The notes under the pieces: generated by a model
The model's database searches: none
The model's input: only the letters and a program-made list of their open reading frames with translations
What the model was told of the DNA's origin: nothing
Part shown: positions 34,379 to 43,976 of the stretch, piece by piece
Position numbering within the stretch: the first letter of the stretch is position 1
Layout: each line of letters begins with the position of its first letter
Program-made: the position numbers and the translations under genes
Assembly (NCBI GenBank): GCA_964649725.1
Contig: CAZYTM010000001.1
Location: 496,001 to 560,000 of the forward strand
DNA: 64,000 nt
Source: CAZYTM01 sp964649725
Lineage (GTDB): Bacteria > Desulfobacterota > Desulfuromonadia > Geobacterales > Geobacteraceae
Direction: 5' to 3'

Positions 34379-36724
34379 ATGACTGGTGAGGAGAGATATA
34401 ACTTTTTAAGCAGTCTTCTGCGCTGCGCTTATTCTTCGACACTCTCCTTTGCATCCCGCCTCAATGCAGTTGCCTCCCTGACACAAAAAACTTTCCACCT
34501 GACGTCAGTTGCTATTTTTTTTATCGATGCAGAGCATCGCTACCTTTGTCAGCGGTTCTCCAGTATTTCAGCAAATAAACATAACAACTGCCTGATACCA
34601 TTCGGTGAAGGTCTGGCCGGACGGTGCGCGGATACTGAGACGTTGCTCAGAATGCATAAGGCAGAACTGCATCGAGATGAGTTAATCAGGGGTGGAGAAG
34701 TTGAGTACCTGGCGGTGCCGATACGCATCAATAAGCGGCTTTGCGGAGTCATCACCTTGGCTGCGGATAATTCTGACGCACTGGACAGTTTTGACCAGGT
34801 AGTGCTTGAAGATATTCTCAAGGTAATTGCTGGGATTTTCCAGAGTGCTACATTGGAGGCTAATTTTTCACGGCAGGTGAGGAATCTGACTATTCTCAGC
34901 GATCTGGGTCGGATGTTGAACAGGGCGGTTTCGCCAATTGATCTGATCAAGCTAATAATGGAGAAAGTCCATAGTGTCTCAGCATCTTCCTGTACAATTT
35001 TACGCCTGTTGAAAAACAATGGTTTCCCGACAGGATTGCAGAAAAAATGTCGAGCTGGAGTCAAGTCGCATCTGGAATCACTTATTCTCCTGGAAAATGA
35101 GGCATCTGAGTGGGTAATGGAGCACAAGGTGCCTCTACTGCGAAATGATCTTATCGATGAAAAGGAAGGGTTCCCTTCATCGGTCATAACTGTGCCATTA
35201 CGCTATGAAGAAGAAACTCTGGGGACTTTGACCCTCTTTGGCAAGGAGTTACCGGGAGGTATTTCACAAAATTTTGATGAGGAAGATCGCGAGCTCTTTG
35301 AAAGCATGGCGCTGATCATCTCCAACGCCTTGTATGGCGCTGTAAATTATCAACATATCCTCCTGCTTAGCGCAGAGAATGATCAGAAATTCAAGGAGCT
35401 TTCCCTCCTTTACCGGATCAGTAACACAATGCTTTCAACTATTCGTCTGAATAAGTTGATTCATCTCATTCTGACCGCTTTGACGTCAGGGATGTCGCCA
35501 TTTTTCGATCGAGCCATGTTGTTTCTCATTAACGAGCGTTCCGGAATGATGCAGGGGATGCTTGGGGTAACCAGGGAGACAGCTAAGGGTCTGATCGCAT
35601 CTGACCAGGAGGTAGAGGATATCCTGGCTAGTCGCTGGAACATCACCGAGCAGCAGATGCAGGCGCAACGGGACTCAGCATTCAGCTTGCAGGTGCGTGG
35701 TAGTCGACTGCCGGTCGACCGGAGCAAGAACTTGTCCTCTCGGGCCGCACTGGAAAAAAGGCTGATCTATGTATCGAATGCAGTCCAGGATCGGCGTGTT
35801 GATCGGGAATTTGTAAAACGCTTCGGCATTACCACCTTTGCCTCGGCACCGCTCATTGCCAAAGATAAGGTGGTAGGAGTAGTAGTGGTAGACAACTCTC
35901 TCAGCAACAGGCCAATAAGTCAGGAGGAACTCCGTTTCTTGCAACTCTTCACTAATCAGGCCGGTATGGCGATCGAAAACTCCATGCTGTACAATCGTAT
36001 AGAAGATACCAATCGAAGCCTTCGCGATGCCCAGGAACGGCTTACCCATGGTGAGCGACTGGCAGCTATCGGTGAGATGGCTGCCAGCATAGCCCATGAA
36101 CTGAAGGGGCCACTAGTCTCTATCGGCGGTTTTGCCAGGCGCTTGGGGAGAAAGTTACCTGCCGATTCTGCCGAGCGGTCCCATGTGGATACCATTGTCC
36201 GTGAGGTGAGCCGGCTGGAGAAGATGCTCACCGACACTTTGGCCTTTTCCCGCAAGACCACCATCTGCTACCAGCAGTGTACCATCAATGAGATCATCGA
36301 TGAGGCGCTTGCCATAGTTCGCCCATCCCTGATAGAGACCGGCATAGAAGTGGAGTTGAAAAAGCCGCGCCAAGCCATCTGTCTGCAGGGTGACTGCCAG
36401 CAACTGAAGCAGGTCTTCATCAACCTGTTTTCCAATGCCCAGGAAGCGATGAAGTATGGTGGCCTGCTGACGATTGCAATCACCCCGGCCAAGCTCTCTG
36501 GGAAAAAAGGGGTAGCTGTGAAAGTCGCGGATACCGGAGGTGGCATCGAGCTCAAAGAACTGAACAACATTTTCAACCCATTCTATACCACCAAGGAGAC
36601 TGGTACCGGTCTCGGTCTGCCAATTGCCAACCGGATTGTTATCAATCATGGAGGGAAGATTCAGGTTAACAACCGGCAGGAATCGGGTGTCGAGTTTTCT
36701 GTCATACTACCTTTGCAAGTATGA
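34379..36724 (+). CDS. Soluble GAF-domain sensor histidine kinase
   Basis: A 781-residue kinase without membrane segments. About three GAF-like domains fill residues 20-525. The HisKA helix has the phospho-acceptor His near residue 573 in ASIAHELKGPL. The HATPase domain has N-box INLFSNAQEAM, G1 DTGGGI, F-box FNPFYTTK and G2 GTGLGLPIA. It probably senses a small ligand or redox state in the cytoplasm. No response regulator is adjacent; the sigma-54 regulator at 8391-9791 is one possible partner, without direct evidence. Its start is 66 bp after dksA. Confidence 0.9.
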   Translation: MTGEERYNFLSSLLRCAYSSTLSFASRLNAVASLTQKTFHLTSVAIFFIDAEHRYLCQRFSSISANKHNNCLIPFGEGLAGRCADTETLLRMHKAELHRDELIRGGEVEYLAVPIRINKRLCGVITLAADNSDALDSFDQVVLEDILKVIAGIFQSATLEANFSRQVRNLTILSDLGRMLNRAVSPIDLIKLIMEKVHSVSASSCTILRLLKNNGFPTGLQKKCRAGVKSHLESLILLENEASEWVMEHKVPLLRNDLIDEKEGFPSSVITVPLRYEEETLGTLTLFGKELPGGISQNFDEEDRELFESMALIISNALYGAVNYQHILLLSAENDQKFKELSLLYRISNTMLSTIRLNKLIHLILTALTSGMSPFFDRAMLFLINERSGMMQGMLGVTRETAKGLIASDQEVEDILASRWNITEQQMQAQRDSAFSLQVRGSRLPVDRSKNLSSRAALEKRLIYVSNAVQDRRVDREFVKRFGITTFASAPLIAKDKVVGVVVVDNSLSNRPISQEELRFLQLFTNQAGMAIENSMLYNRIEDTNRSLRDAQERLTHGERLAAIGEMAASIAHELKGPLVSIGGFARRLGRKLPADSAERSHVDTIVREVSRLEKMLTDTLAFSRKTTICYQQCTINEIIDEALAIVRPSLIETGIEVELKKPRQAICLQGDCQQLKQVFINLFSNAQEAMKYGGLLTIAITPAKLSGKKGVAVKVADTGGGIELKELNNIFNPFYTTKETGTGLGLPIANRIVINHGGKIQVNNRQESGVEFSVILPLQV

Positions 36725-36754
36725 TTTTAGGCTGTTCAAGACGGGGTATTTCGG

Positions 36755-36760
36755 TATAAT
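36755..36760 (+). promoter_or_regulatory. -10 element of the tRNA-Ala promoter
   Basis: A perfect TATAAT lies 22 bp upstream of the tRNA. The matching -35 region is weak (around CTGTTC at 36732-36737). Confidence 0.55.
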
Positions 36761-36782
36761 GTTTTGCGACATGACAAATCAT

Positions 36783-36858
36783 GGGGGTGTAGCTCAGCTG
36801 GGAGAGCGATGCGTTCGCAACGCATAGGTCGACGGTTCGATCCCGTTCATCTCCACCA
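36783..36858 (+). tRNA. tRNA-Ala (anticodon CGC)
   Basis: A complete 76-nt cloverleaf. The acceptor GGGGGTG pairs with CATCTCC and includes G3-U70, the identity element for alanine. The anticodon arm ATGCG-TTCGCAA-CGCAT gives anticodon CGC, for codon GCG. The T arm has GGTTCGATCC and the 3' CCA is encoded. A tyrosine integrase starts 98 bp downstream in the same direction, so the 3' end of this tRNA probably served as an integration site. Confidence 0.96.
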
Positions 36859-36925
36859 ATAACCAGCGTAAAGGCTTGAATAAACAGGCCGATACGTGTC
36901 TTCTTTATGGGCTTCTTCTTCTGTT

Positions 36926-36943
36926 GTACACAGTTTCGTACAC
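36926..36943. repeat. GTACAC direct repeat before the integrase
   Basis: GTACAC occurs at 36926-36931 and 36938-36943, 12 bp apart, just before the integrase ribosome site. It may be an arm-type site for the integrase or excisionase, or chance. Confidence 0.25.
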
Positions 36944-36956
36944 GGAGGAGAGGCCC

Positions 36957-38690
36957 ATGTCTATTTCTTACCTTCAAAGAAGCGCAAAAATGTGGTATTA
37001 TATTCGCCTTCGCATTCCGGTCGACGTGCGCATGCACTTTCTTAGTGGAGAGTTCCACCGTTCTTTGAAAACTAAAGATTTTGCCGAAGCGAGATGCCGC
37101 CTGCGACAATGGCTGCACAGGCTGGAGTCTGTGTTTACTGAGATTCGGAGGGGATTTTTGACCAAGACCGAGATTGCTTCGCTTGTCCGGGCTTTCTATG
37201 TAGAAACCCTGGATGGCAATCTGGCATCACACGTCACACTGAAGGACAATGTAGTCAAGGTCACTAACGGCGAGGCCGCCGTATTGTGCGAGAAGTTCAT
37301 TCAGCTGGACACCAAGTCACTCAGGGAGGATTACCTGGAGACCATCAAACCGCGGGTCGAGAGGTTTATCGGCCACCACGCCACGCAGCTGGAGACGGAT
37401 TCTCCGCTATTCCAGCATATATGCCGGCTCTTCCTCGCTGCCAGAATCAAGGCATTCGAGGTGCTGCGTGATAGGTCGCAAGGAGAGTATAGTAATCTCC
37501 ACGACCAGATAGATGCTCTGCTGTTCCATATGGACGAGGCTAATTTTCGTCCGTTGTCATGTGCTACAGGTTCTGCCGACGAGGGCGAGAAGTTCGCCGC
37601 AGTCCTGGACCTGTACAAGCGAGACCACCTGTCATCAGACAAGTGGACTGTAAAAACTCTCCACGAGATGGAGGATACGTTTGCCCTCTTTCTCGAAATC
37701 TCAGGCAACCGAGACATACGTCAGTATGTTTTCGAGGACTTCCTGCACTGGAAGGAGAAGTTAACGCTTCTCCCCCGCAATCGTCGGAAAAGCCCCAAAT
37801 ACCGGGGAAAGACCACAAGGGAGCTCCTTGGGATGTCCATCCCGAAGGAGGATCGTCTCGACATCTCGACCGTCAACAAACACCTCGTTCGTATCAGCTC
37901 ATTTTTTGTCTGGGCAATGAAACGGCGCTACGTCTCGGTGAATTATGCCGATGGCCTGTGCTTATCGAAATCCCAGCGGGAGCATGAAGAACGGGAATGC
38001 TACGACCACGACGACCTGAAAAGGTTGGTCGCAGGATTGCCACGCGACACTAGATACCCTGAGCGGTATTGGGTACCTCTGATTTCTCTGTATCAGGGAA
38101 TGCGCCTGGATGAAATATGCCAGCTGTACGTCGTTGACATCCTGGAAGTTGACGGTAAACCCTGCTTTAACATCACCAATGAAAGGCCGGGGCAAAAGCT
38201 CAAAAACAAGGCGAGCAAGCGGGTGATACCTATTCACCCAAGGCTTGTATCGCTGGGCTTTCTGCGTTATGTCGAACGGCTCAAGTCGCATGGAGTCGAG
38301 CGCCTCTGGCCTCGATTGAAATGCGGCAAAAACGGGTTCTCCAGTGCCCTGTCGAACTGGTACCAGAGGTTCAACAGAGCCAAGGTTACAGAGAATCCGA
38401 AGCGGGTCTTTCACTCGTTCCGTCACTGCCTGGCGAATCAGATACCGAAGGTTGAAAGTCGCTTAACTCAGGCTATTCTTGGCCACGCACCAGACGGAGG
38501 AACCACAGAGATACGGTATTTCAAGCCCCCCAGTATTCCAATAATGTGGAATACTCTGCGTAAGGTTGATTATGGGCTTGACATCGAACAGTTCAATGTT
38601 GATGGAGTGTCGATGGGGGTTAAATCCCGCAGAAAACTTTCCAGCAAGGCGGAAAGGACACCTGTTGGGAGGATAGCGGCGGCGGGTTAA
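36957..38690 (+). CDS. Phage-type tyrosine integrase
   Basis: A site-specific recombinase of 577 residues. The N-terminal part (1-90) has YLQRSAKMWYYIRLRIP, the start typical of large island integrases. The catalytic domain shows Arg in LYQGMRLDEI, HSFRH (His-x-x-Arg), His in LGHAPDGG and the Tyr nucleophile in EIRYFKP. The ATG at 36957 follows GGAGGAGAGG; an upstream frame start at 36876 adds a hydrophobic 27-residue stretch that has no family support. Its place right after the tRNA 3' end points to integration there. Confidence 0.95.
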   Translation: MSISYLQRSAKMWYYIRLRIPVDVRMHFLSGEFHRSLKTKDFAEARCRLRQWLHRLESVFTEIRRGFLTKTEIASLVRAFYVETLDGNLASHVTLKDNVVKVTNGEAAVLCEKFIQLDTKSLREDYLETIKPRVERFIGHHATQLETDSPLFQHICRLFLAARIKAFEVLRDRSQGEYSNLHDQIDALLFHMDEANFRPLSCATGSADEGEKFAAVLDLYKRDHLSSDKWTVKTLHEMEDTFALFLEISGNRDIRQYVFEDFLHWKEKLTLLPRNRRKSPKYRGKTTRELLGMSIPKEDRLDISTVNKHLVRISSFFVWAMKRRYVSVNYADGLCLSKSQREHEERECYDHDDLKRLVAGLPRDTRYPERYWVPLISLYQGMRLDEICQLYVVDILEVDGKPCFNITNERPGQKLKNKASKRVIPIHPRLVSLGFLRYVERLKSHGVERLWPRLKCGKNGFSSALSNWYQRFNRAKVTENPKRVFHSFRHCLANQIPKVESRLTQAILGHAPDGGTTEIRYFKPPSIPIMWNTLRKVDYGLDIEQFNVDGVSMGVKSRRKLSSKAERTPVGRIAAAG

Positions 38691-38759
38691 TTACCGCTAC
38701 CGTCATCTGAGCACTAAGGGAATGCGGTTTACGTTTCGGCATTTTTTGTTGTGCTATTC

Positions 38760-38792
38760 AGCCATGAGAAAGCCTTTTCTCATGGCTTTTTT
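38760..38792 (+). terminator. Terminator downstream of the integrase
   Basis: A 12-bp stem AGCCATGAGAAA / TTTCTCATGGCT with a small loop is followed by a T run, 70 bp after the integrase stop. Confidence 0.9.
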
Positions 38793-40687
38793 CGCTCGGA
38801 GATTGACAAGAATAGCGAGTAGGCATTACCACTCGCCTTGCCTCCTTGACGAGAGATACTTCTGCAAGGGGTTCAGGCTGGTACCGACTTTCCAGATGGC
38901 ATGGCGAATAGGCATAGAGGCTCCAATTCTTATTGATTATCAGCGGAGTACTCTCGGTTACAATTACCAGTCATCACTCGTTTCAGCGCCGCTCGTGAGA
39001 TAAGTCTTCTTGCCCGATAACATAGCAGACAAAATATTCCTGAGTTTACCAACCACGGTTGGGTCTTGGAGTCTCTCAGTTGCACGTTTCTTTATAACTT
39101 CGGCTCCGCCAAATCCTTCCAGATCGTCATCGGAAAACTTGGCATACTTTCCTCCAACGGAGTCTGATCCATGGTACCCAATAGCTAAAGCGTATTGGTC
39201 AAAGCGGGAATTTGATGATAGCAAATCCTGAACTACCGATAACAAGGCATCTGATTGAAATCTTTTTAAACGTGAGAAGACCAGACCACTCTGAGTAGCA
39301 GTAAAAATGTGGCCTGAACGTATTTCCTCGACAACTATCTGAACCCACTTAGCTGTTATTTCCTGTAGCACCTCAGCATCTATCCATCGTTTATCTTCCG
39401 GCCACGCTTTTTCATCCGAGAACGCACCGTGTTGTAAATGCAGTTCCGATATTGCGTATCCGCCCAAAGACAAAACTTCAGGATTTAGTATAATTTCAGT
39501 GAGTACCAATTGTCTTTGGGCGGAGGGTAATTTTTCGAGCATTGATTTAACAAGCCACCACGTATTTCTGCAAATCCTCGAATCTAAGAAACCCACAGAA
39601 ACATTCTCTGCCGTCGCTCCAGCAGGGGTATCGAGAACCTTACCGAGTACCTTGACGGCATCTTGAACATCTTCAACCTCTGTGTCCTTTTGGGCAAATC
39701 TTAGATGTTCAATAAACCGTTTTAACGTGCCATCTTCGCACACTCCCTCAATTGTTTGCTGACGTACTGAGGGTGTACGCAGGAATTCAACGGCGGCAGC
39801 GTAGGACGCTTCACCGCTCGGTAAGCCCGCTGACAATGCAATGAGCAAGCGATCTGGAGAATTAACTAGACCATGCGATCTGGCGAGCTCACCTGTCACA
39901 CCGAAACTGTGCTCATCAAGAAGGGGGAAAAGTTCTTTAAGAAGCTCTGCAACTGGACCTTTGAGGCGATCTGGAACTGACGTCAAAGCCTTTTCACGAG
40001 TTCCTTCGTGACTCTTTATAACGTCTTTAGTCTCTTTGAAAGAAATCTCTCCAGGATTTTTTCCTATGTATGCAGCAGGACACTCGCGAATATGCTGAAA
40101 GACAGAAGGGGCCTTGATTGCAATAGCTTCCAACGCAATGAGGTCTGCGAGGTTTACTTCGCCACGGCATCCAGGCTCTACAAAGCGGAGGCGATTAAAC
40201 AACCGCTTTATGTCACGCGGTGTTTCAAGTAGATTCCGCAACCCGGCAAAATAGAGCTCATTATGTCTATCTGCCAGCTTTTGGAAATACTCTTTTTTAG
40301 CTGCCTCCGGGAGCTTGTCGAGCTCATGATTAAGGATTGCCGCAAGATCATCCTTGGATATTTGGGGTAGAGTCAGCCTGGTTTGAACTACTTTATCGAG
40401 ATATTCCCCTGCTGATTCAATGCCATGATTCTTAAGCGTTTCTTGTACGTAACACGGCTCAAAGCAGAGGAGGTATACAACACCCGGAAAATCTCCTACC
40501 GCTTTTACAAGCCGGACCATGGCAAATACTTCAGAAGGCGGAAGCCTATCCAAGTCATCGATAAATATAACAATCCCCCGGTCGAGTTCTCCTAAGGCTG
40601 TTACCACTGAAGACCTTTGCTGCTCTACATTAAGCTTCTTCAGGTCAGATATTTTCTCCGAGGCTGTGCCAGCGGCGTCTAGTACAC

Positions 40688-42327
40688 GGCCTGTTGCCCA
40701 AAGACTTCTAACTGGCCCTAACTGGCTAATTATGCTATTATCCAGCCATCAATAACTGCCTGGAGAACAGCCATGATGGGAGTTTTGGAGCAGCCTCAAT
40801 GCAATCTGTTTCACTTCAATGTAAACCTCGATAAGAGAATCAGAAGTAACCATCCGCTTCGGAAGGTAAACGAGCTTATTGATTTTCACTTTGTCTATGA
40901 TGAAGTAAAAAGCTTTTACGGCCACAACGGCAATGAATCCGTACCTCCACCTGTGATTCTGAAGCTGATGCTCTTGCTGGTTTTTTACAATGTCCGTTCA
41001 GAGCGGGAGCTGATGGAAACTGTCCCGGAGCGAATGGACTGGTTGTGGTTCTTGGGTTATGAGCTTGATTCGAAGGTTCCGAATCATAGTGTATTATCCA
41101 AAGCCAGAAAGAAATGGGGAGTCGATGTCTTTCAAAGCTTTTTCGAACGCATAGTCTTGCAATGCGTACAGGCCGGGCTGGTTGACGGCAGCAAGATATT
41201 TGTCGATTCAAGTCTGGTCGATGCCAATGCCTCCAATAACTCGGTCATAGATACAAAAGGTCTGCAGCATCAGCTCCACAAGAACTACAAGAAACTGGAA
41301 GCTCGCCTGTCAGAACAGGGTGAGCGCATTGAATCTTCTCCGTACTATGAGAAGAAGAACAGCCGCTACATCTCCAGCACCGACCCGGATGCTGCCATCG
41401 TTAACCGAGGCAAGGCCAAACTCTCTTACCAGGTGCATAGGGCAGTAGACGGCAAAAACGAAGTAATCACTGCAACTGATGCAACTTCTGGTGTCGTCAA
41501 CGAGGCGCACTTGATGCTGCCGCTGCTAGAGCAACATGAAACAACAACTGGAATCAAGGTTGACGCCGTAGTGGCAGACAGCAAGTATGGTACTATCGAC
41601 AACTACCTTGCTTGCCATGATCTAGGCGTCAAGGCGCATATGCCGGATATGGGAAAAGCCAATCGTAAACGAATAGCAAAACTCAACATATTTTCCGACG
41701 ATCAGTTTCAGTATGAGCCACAAAGTGACACTTTCCGCTGCCCGGCCGGAAACCAGCTTAAGCGCAAGTCTCTGCATATTAGCAGAGAAAGCAGTGATTA
41801 TGGGGCACCCAAAAAAACCTGTGCGGCTTGTGAGTTGCGCGAGCAATGCACCAAAAACAAATCCGGGCGTACGGTCAAGCGTCATCTGCGCCAGGACGAA
41901 CTGAATGCCATGCGCGAACGGAGCCAGTCAGCCGAAGCCAGGCAGGACATTAGAACAAGACAGCACCTGATGGAACGTTCATTCGCCAGATCAACCCGCT
42001 TCGATTTCGACCGGGCACGGTGGCGCGGACTCTGGAAGATAAAGATTCAGGAGTATCTCACCTGTGCGATCCAGAATATCCAGACGTTGATTCGGCATGG
42101 ATCAAAGCCTCAAAAGACTGTAGCAGCAATAGTAAAGGCCCGGCAAAAGTTAAAAGAAGTGGCTAAAACAGCAATAAAGTCGCCAATAGAAGCTGTCATA
42201 TGGCCTTTGAATATGAACTTTAAACTGTTTTTTCAAAGAACATGAATCGGTTAATCAAAAACAGATGCGGAGTCATTCCACAGCTAAAAGTCTCTGTTTA
42301 ACTAGAAAGTGGTTTCGGCAACAGGCC
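40688..42327 (+). mobile_element. Insertion sequence, IS1182-like, 1640 bp
   Basis: The ends are inverted repeats: GGCCTGTTGCCCAAA on the left and, read in reverse from the right, GGCCTGTTGCCGAAA, which agree at 14 of 15 bases. A single transposase gene fills the element on the plus strand, against the direction of the interrupted KAP gene. The family name is inferred from the transposase layout and length. Confidence 0.9.
40773..42245 (+). CDS. IS1182-like DDE transposase
   Basis: A 490-residue transposase. The N-terminal domain (DUF772 type) has NHPLRKVNELIDF and NHSVLSKARKKWG; the catalytic part has FVDSSLVDANAS and a DDE-like core with VVADSKYGT; a Cys-rich insertion (CAACELREQC) precedes the final Glu region (MERSFARSTRFDFDRARWRG). 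Full length and intact, so the element may still move. GGAGA precedes the ATG. Confidence 0.92.
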   Translation: MMGVLEQPQCNLFHFNVNLDKRIRSNHPLRKVNELIDFHFVYDEVKSFYGHNGNESVPPPVILKLMLLLVFYNVRSERELMETVPERMDWLWFLGYELDSKVPNHSVLSKARKKWGVDVFQSFFERIVLQCVQAGLVDGSKIFVDSSLVDANASNNSVIDTKGLQHQLHKNYKKLEARLSEQGERIESSPYYEKKNSRYISSTDPDAAIVNRGKAKLSYQVHRAVDGKNEVITATDATSGVVNEAHLMLPLLEQHETTTGIKVDAVVADSKYGTIDNYLACHDLGVKAHMPDMGKANRKRIAKLNIFSDDQFQYEPQSDTFRCPAGNQLKRKSLHISRESSDYGAPKKTCAACELREQCTKNKSGRTVKRHLRQDELNAMRERSQSAEARQDIRTRQHLMERSFARSTRFDFDRARWRGLWKIKIQEYLTCAIQNIQTLIRHGSKPQKTVAAIVKARQKLKEVAKTAIKSPIEAVIWPLNMNFKLFFQRT

Positions 42328-42791
42328 GTACACTTTTGACAATAGATGCCCATGGTTCTGCACCAGGTATGAATTTCAAGGCAGTGAACACAGAAGAGTA
42401 ACTCAGGAGTTCTTTTGCAGCTTTCGCACCGCTTTTCACATTGTCGGTGAGGCCGATAGCGGCTGCAAGCTGCACCAGAAAGCTTTGCACCAGCGTATCA
42501 GCATTAACGACCATCCATGGATTAAAGGAGCATATAATAGGGCGATTGTCTTCGGGAAGCTGATCATAGTGTCGTGCCACCATGTTGAGAATGGAGGTCT
42601 TGCCATACCCCCAAGGTCCTTCCAGGGACATGACAAAGCCAGATTCTTTCGGTAGCGAAAGAATTGATTCTGCGATCTGGGAAGCGAAGCGTTCCCTCTT
42701 TAGAAGATCGGGGGATTCAGGCGTCCCTTGGATTGGTTCGTCGGTGTGTTGTTGTGTCATAGCAGGAACCCAGACCTCACAAAGAAAGAAT

Positions 42792-43976
42792 TTATATGTT
42801 CAAGTTTCCCTTGAATGCCTTGTCCAGAATAGACGGCAACATGGCATTCAGCTCTGCGGTGGTTTCTGACTGAAGGCGCTTGAGGGCATCAACTTTGACG
42901 TTGAGGTTGTCCAAGTAGGTTACAATTCGATGCTGTTCAAGAAGAGAGGGAGCGTATATGGGATATGCTTTGAGCTTAACGCCAGTCAAATGTGCAATAG
43001 TTGTCTGCGTTTTAATGTCCGAAAAATGGCCTTGCTCTGATGCCCAATAAATATGATACAGCAGGAATCGCGGTGCAATAATATTACGATCAACCCTGAT
43101 TCGATGAAGAGCTTTTTGGTAAATAGCGCCGGTAATTTCGTTATTCCAGATTGCCGATTTTCCGATATCTCCACCCTCGCAAACGAGTAAATCCCCAGAT
43201 TCAAGCCGAAACTTCTCAATATCTTCAGTTGAGACGGTCATGCGATATACGGAGGTGAGGTCAAGACGATCCCATTGAACATTTGCATTGCGAATATATG
43301 GAGTTCCTGTTTCATCGGATGCTCGGTTATCTGAAAGCATTTTGCCAAGCCTACTATCAGCAATTAAATCCAATCGCCTTGGTACTACATTTTTTGTAAG
43401 GTTAGAAAAACAAAAATTTCTTGAGCTGAGTACTAACGCCTCCGCCTCCTCCACCGCCTGCCGCCTGAGCCCCCGCGCCTCCTCAATCTTTGCCGCCAGT
43501 TCCTCGATCCGAGTCACAATGCGCCGTTGCTCGCCTAGCGACGGTAGGGGGATAGAATATCCGAGAACATCATTCGGTCGGATAGCTGCATAATTTGTTG
43601 AGCCTTGCGCTGCAACCTGATCACGGAATGCCGGTGTTCGGCTATAGAAGTCCAGAAAACGCTTGTCCAGCGTTGCTTCATCTATCTCAAACAGAAAATA
43701 ATGGCTACTCACGATGGAGCCGTTCAATTCATCCGGCACAATGCCAAACCCACCTACCTTGGCATCTATTTCTGCAACCAGAAATTCCCCTGCCTTGCAT
43801 ACTTGTTGTTTCTTGGTCTTGATTTCCGAGCCAGTGACTGCATCACGAAGAACAATGCCTTGGGCATGAAGTTTCACACGGCACCGCTTGTATTTATCCA
43901 AATCGTTGATCTGGATAAACTCTTTACGGTGGCTCAGCACCTCCCTCAGCGCTACCAGCGGCCACGCGCTACTCAT
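42792..43976 (-). CDS. hsdS: Type I restriction-modification specificity subunit HsdS
   Basis: Chooses the DNA target of the type I complex. 394 residues with two target-recognition domains, each followed by a conserved spacer helix: LPSLGEQRRIVTRIEELAAKIE in the middle and APSLLEQHRIVTYLDNLN near the end. That gives a two-part recognition site, not predictable here. The ATG at 43976 overlaps the stop of the upstream nuclease gene by 8 bp, so translation is coupled. It is followed by the KAP gene. Confidence 0.95.
   Translation of the reverse strand: MSSAWPLVALREVLSHRKEFIQINDLDKYKRCRVKLHAQGIVLRDAVTGSEIKTKKQQVCKAGEFLVAEIDAKVGGFGIVPDELNGSIVSSHYFLFEIDEATLDKRFLDFYSRTPAFRDQVAAQGSTNYAAIRPNDVLGYSIPLPSLGEQRRIVTRIEELAAKIEEARGLRRQAVEEAEALVLSSRNFCFSNLTKNVVPRRLDLIADSRLGKMLSDNRASDETGTPYIRNANVQWDRLDLTSVYRMTVSTEDIEKFRLESGDLLVCEGGDIGKSAIWNNEITGAIYQKALHRIRVDRNIIAPRFLLYHIYWASEQGHFSDIKTQTTIAHLTGVKLKAYPIYAPSLLEQHRIVTYLDNLNVKVDALKRLQSETTAELNAMLPSILDKAFKGNLNI

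Larger units (their letters stand above)
40682..42333. repeat. 6-bp target-site duplication of the IS
   Basis: GTACAC lies directly outside both ends of the insertion, at 40682-40687 and 42328-42333. The match is perfect, as expected for an undisturbed transposition. The coordinates span both copies. Confidence 0.88.
38964..42760 (-). pseudogene. KAP-family P-loop NTPase, interrupted by an IS
   Basis: The two halves are 42328-42760 (N-terminal 144 codons, Walker A GPWGYGKTS at 48-56, family signature CSFNPWMV near 77-84) and 38964-40681 (C-terminal, Walker B IVIFIDDLDRLP). A 1640-bp insertion sequence splits them between Walker A and Walker B. Deleting the insertion and one 6-bp duplication gives a single frame of 716 residues (join VKSV-LDAAG), with no stop or shift. 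KAP NTPases include the phage-exclusion protein PifA of plasmid F. It is the last gene of the defence run, 31 bp after hsdS. As it stands it encodes no intact ATPase. Confidence 0.93.

Noticed and set aside
38722..39003. A 93-residue frame between the integrase and the KAP pseudogene
   Set aside because: It runs through the integrase terminator hairpin and over the end of the KAP gene, without a ribosome site or protein-like pattern.
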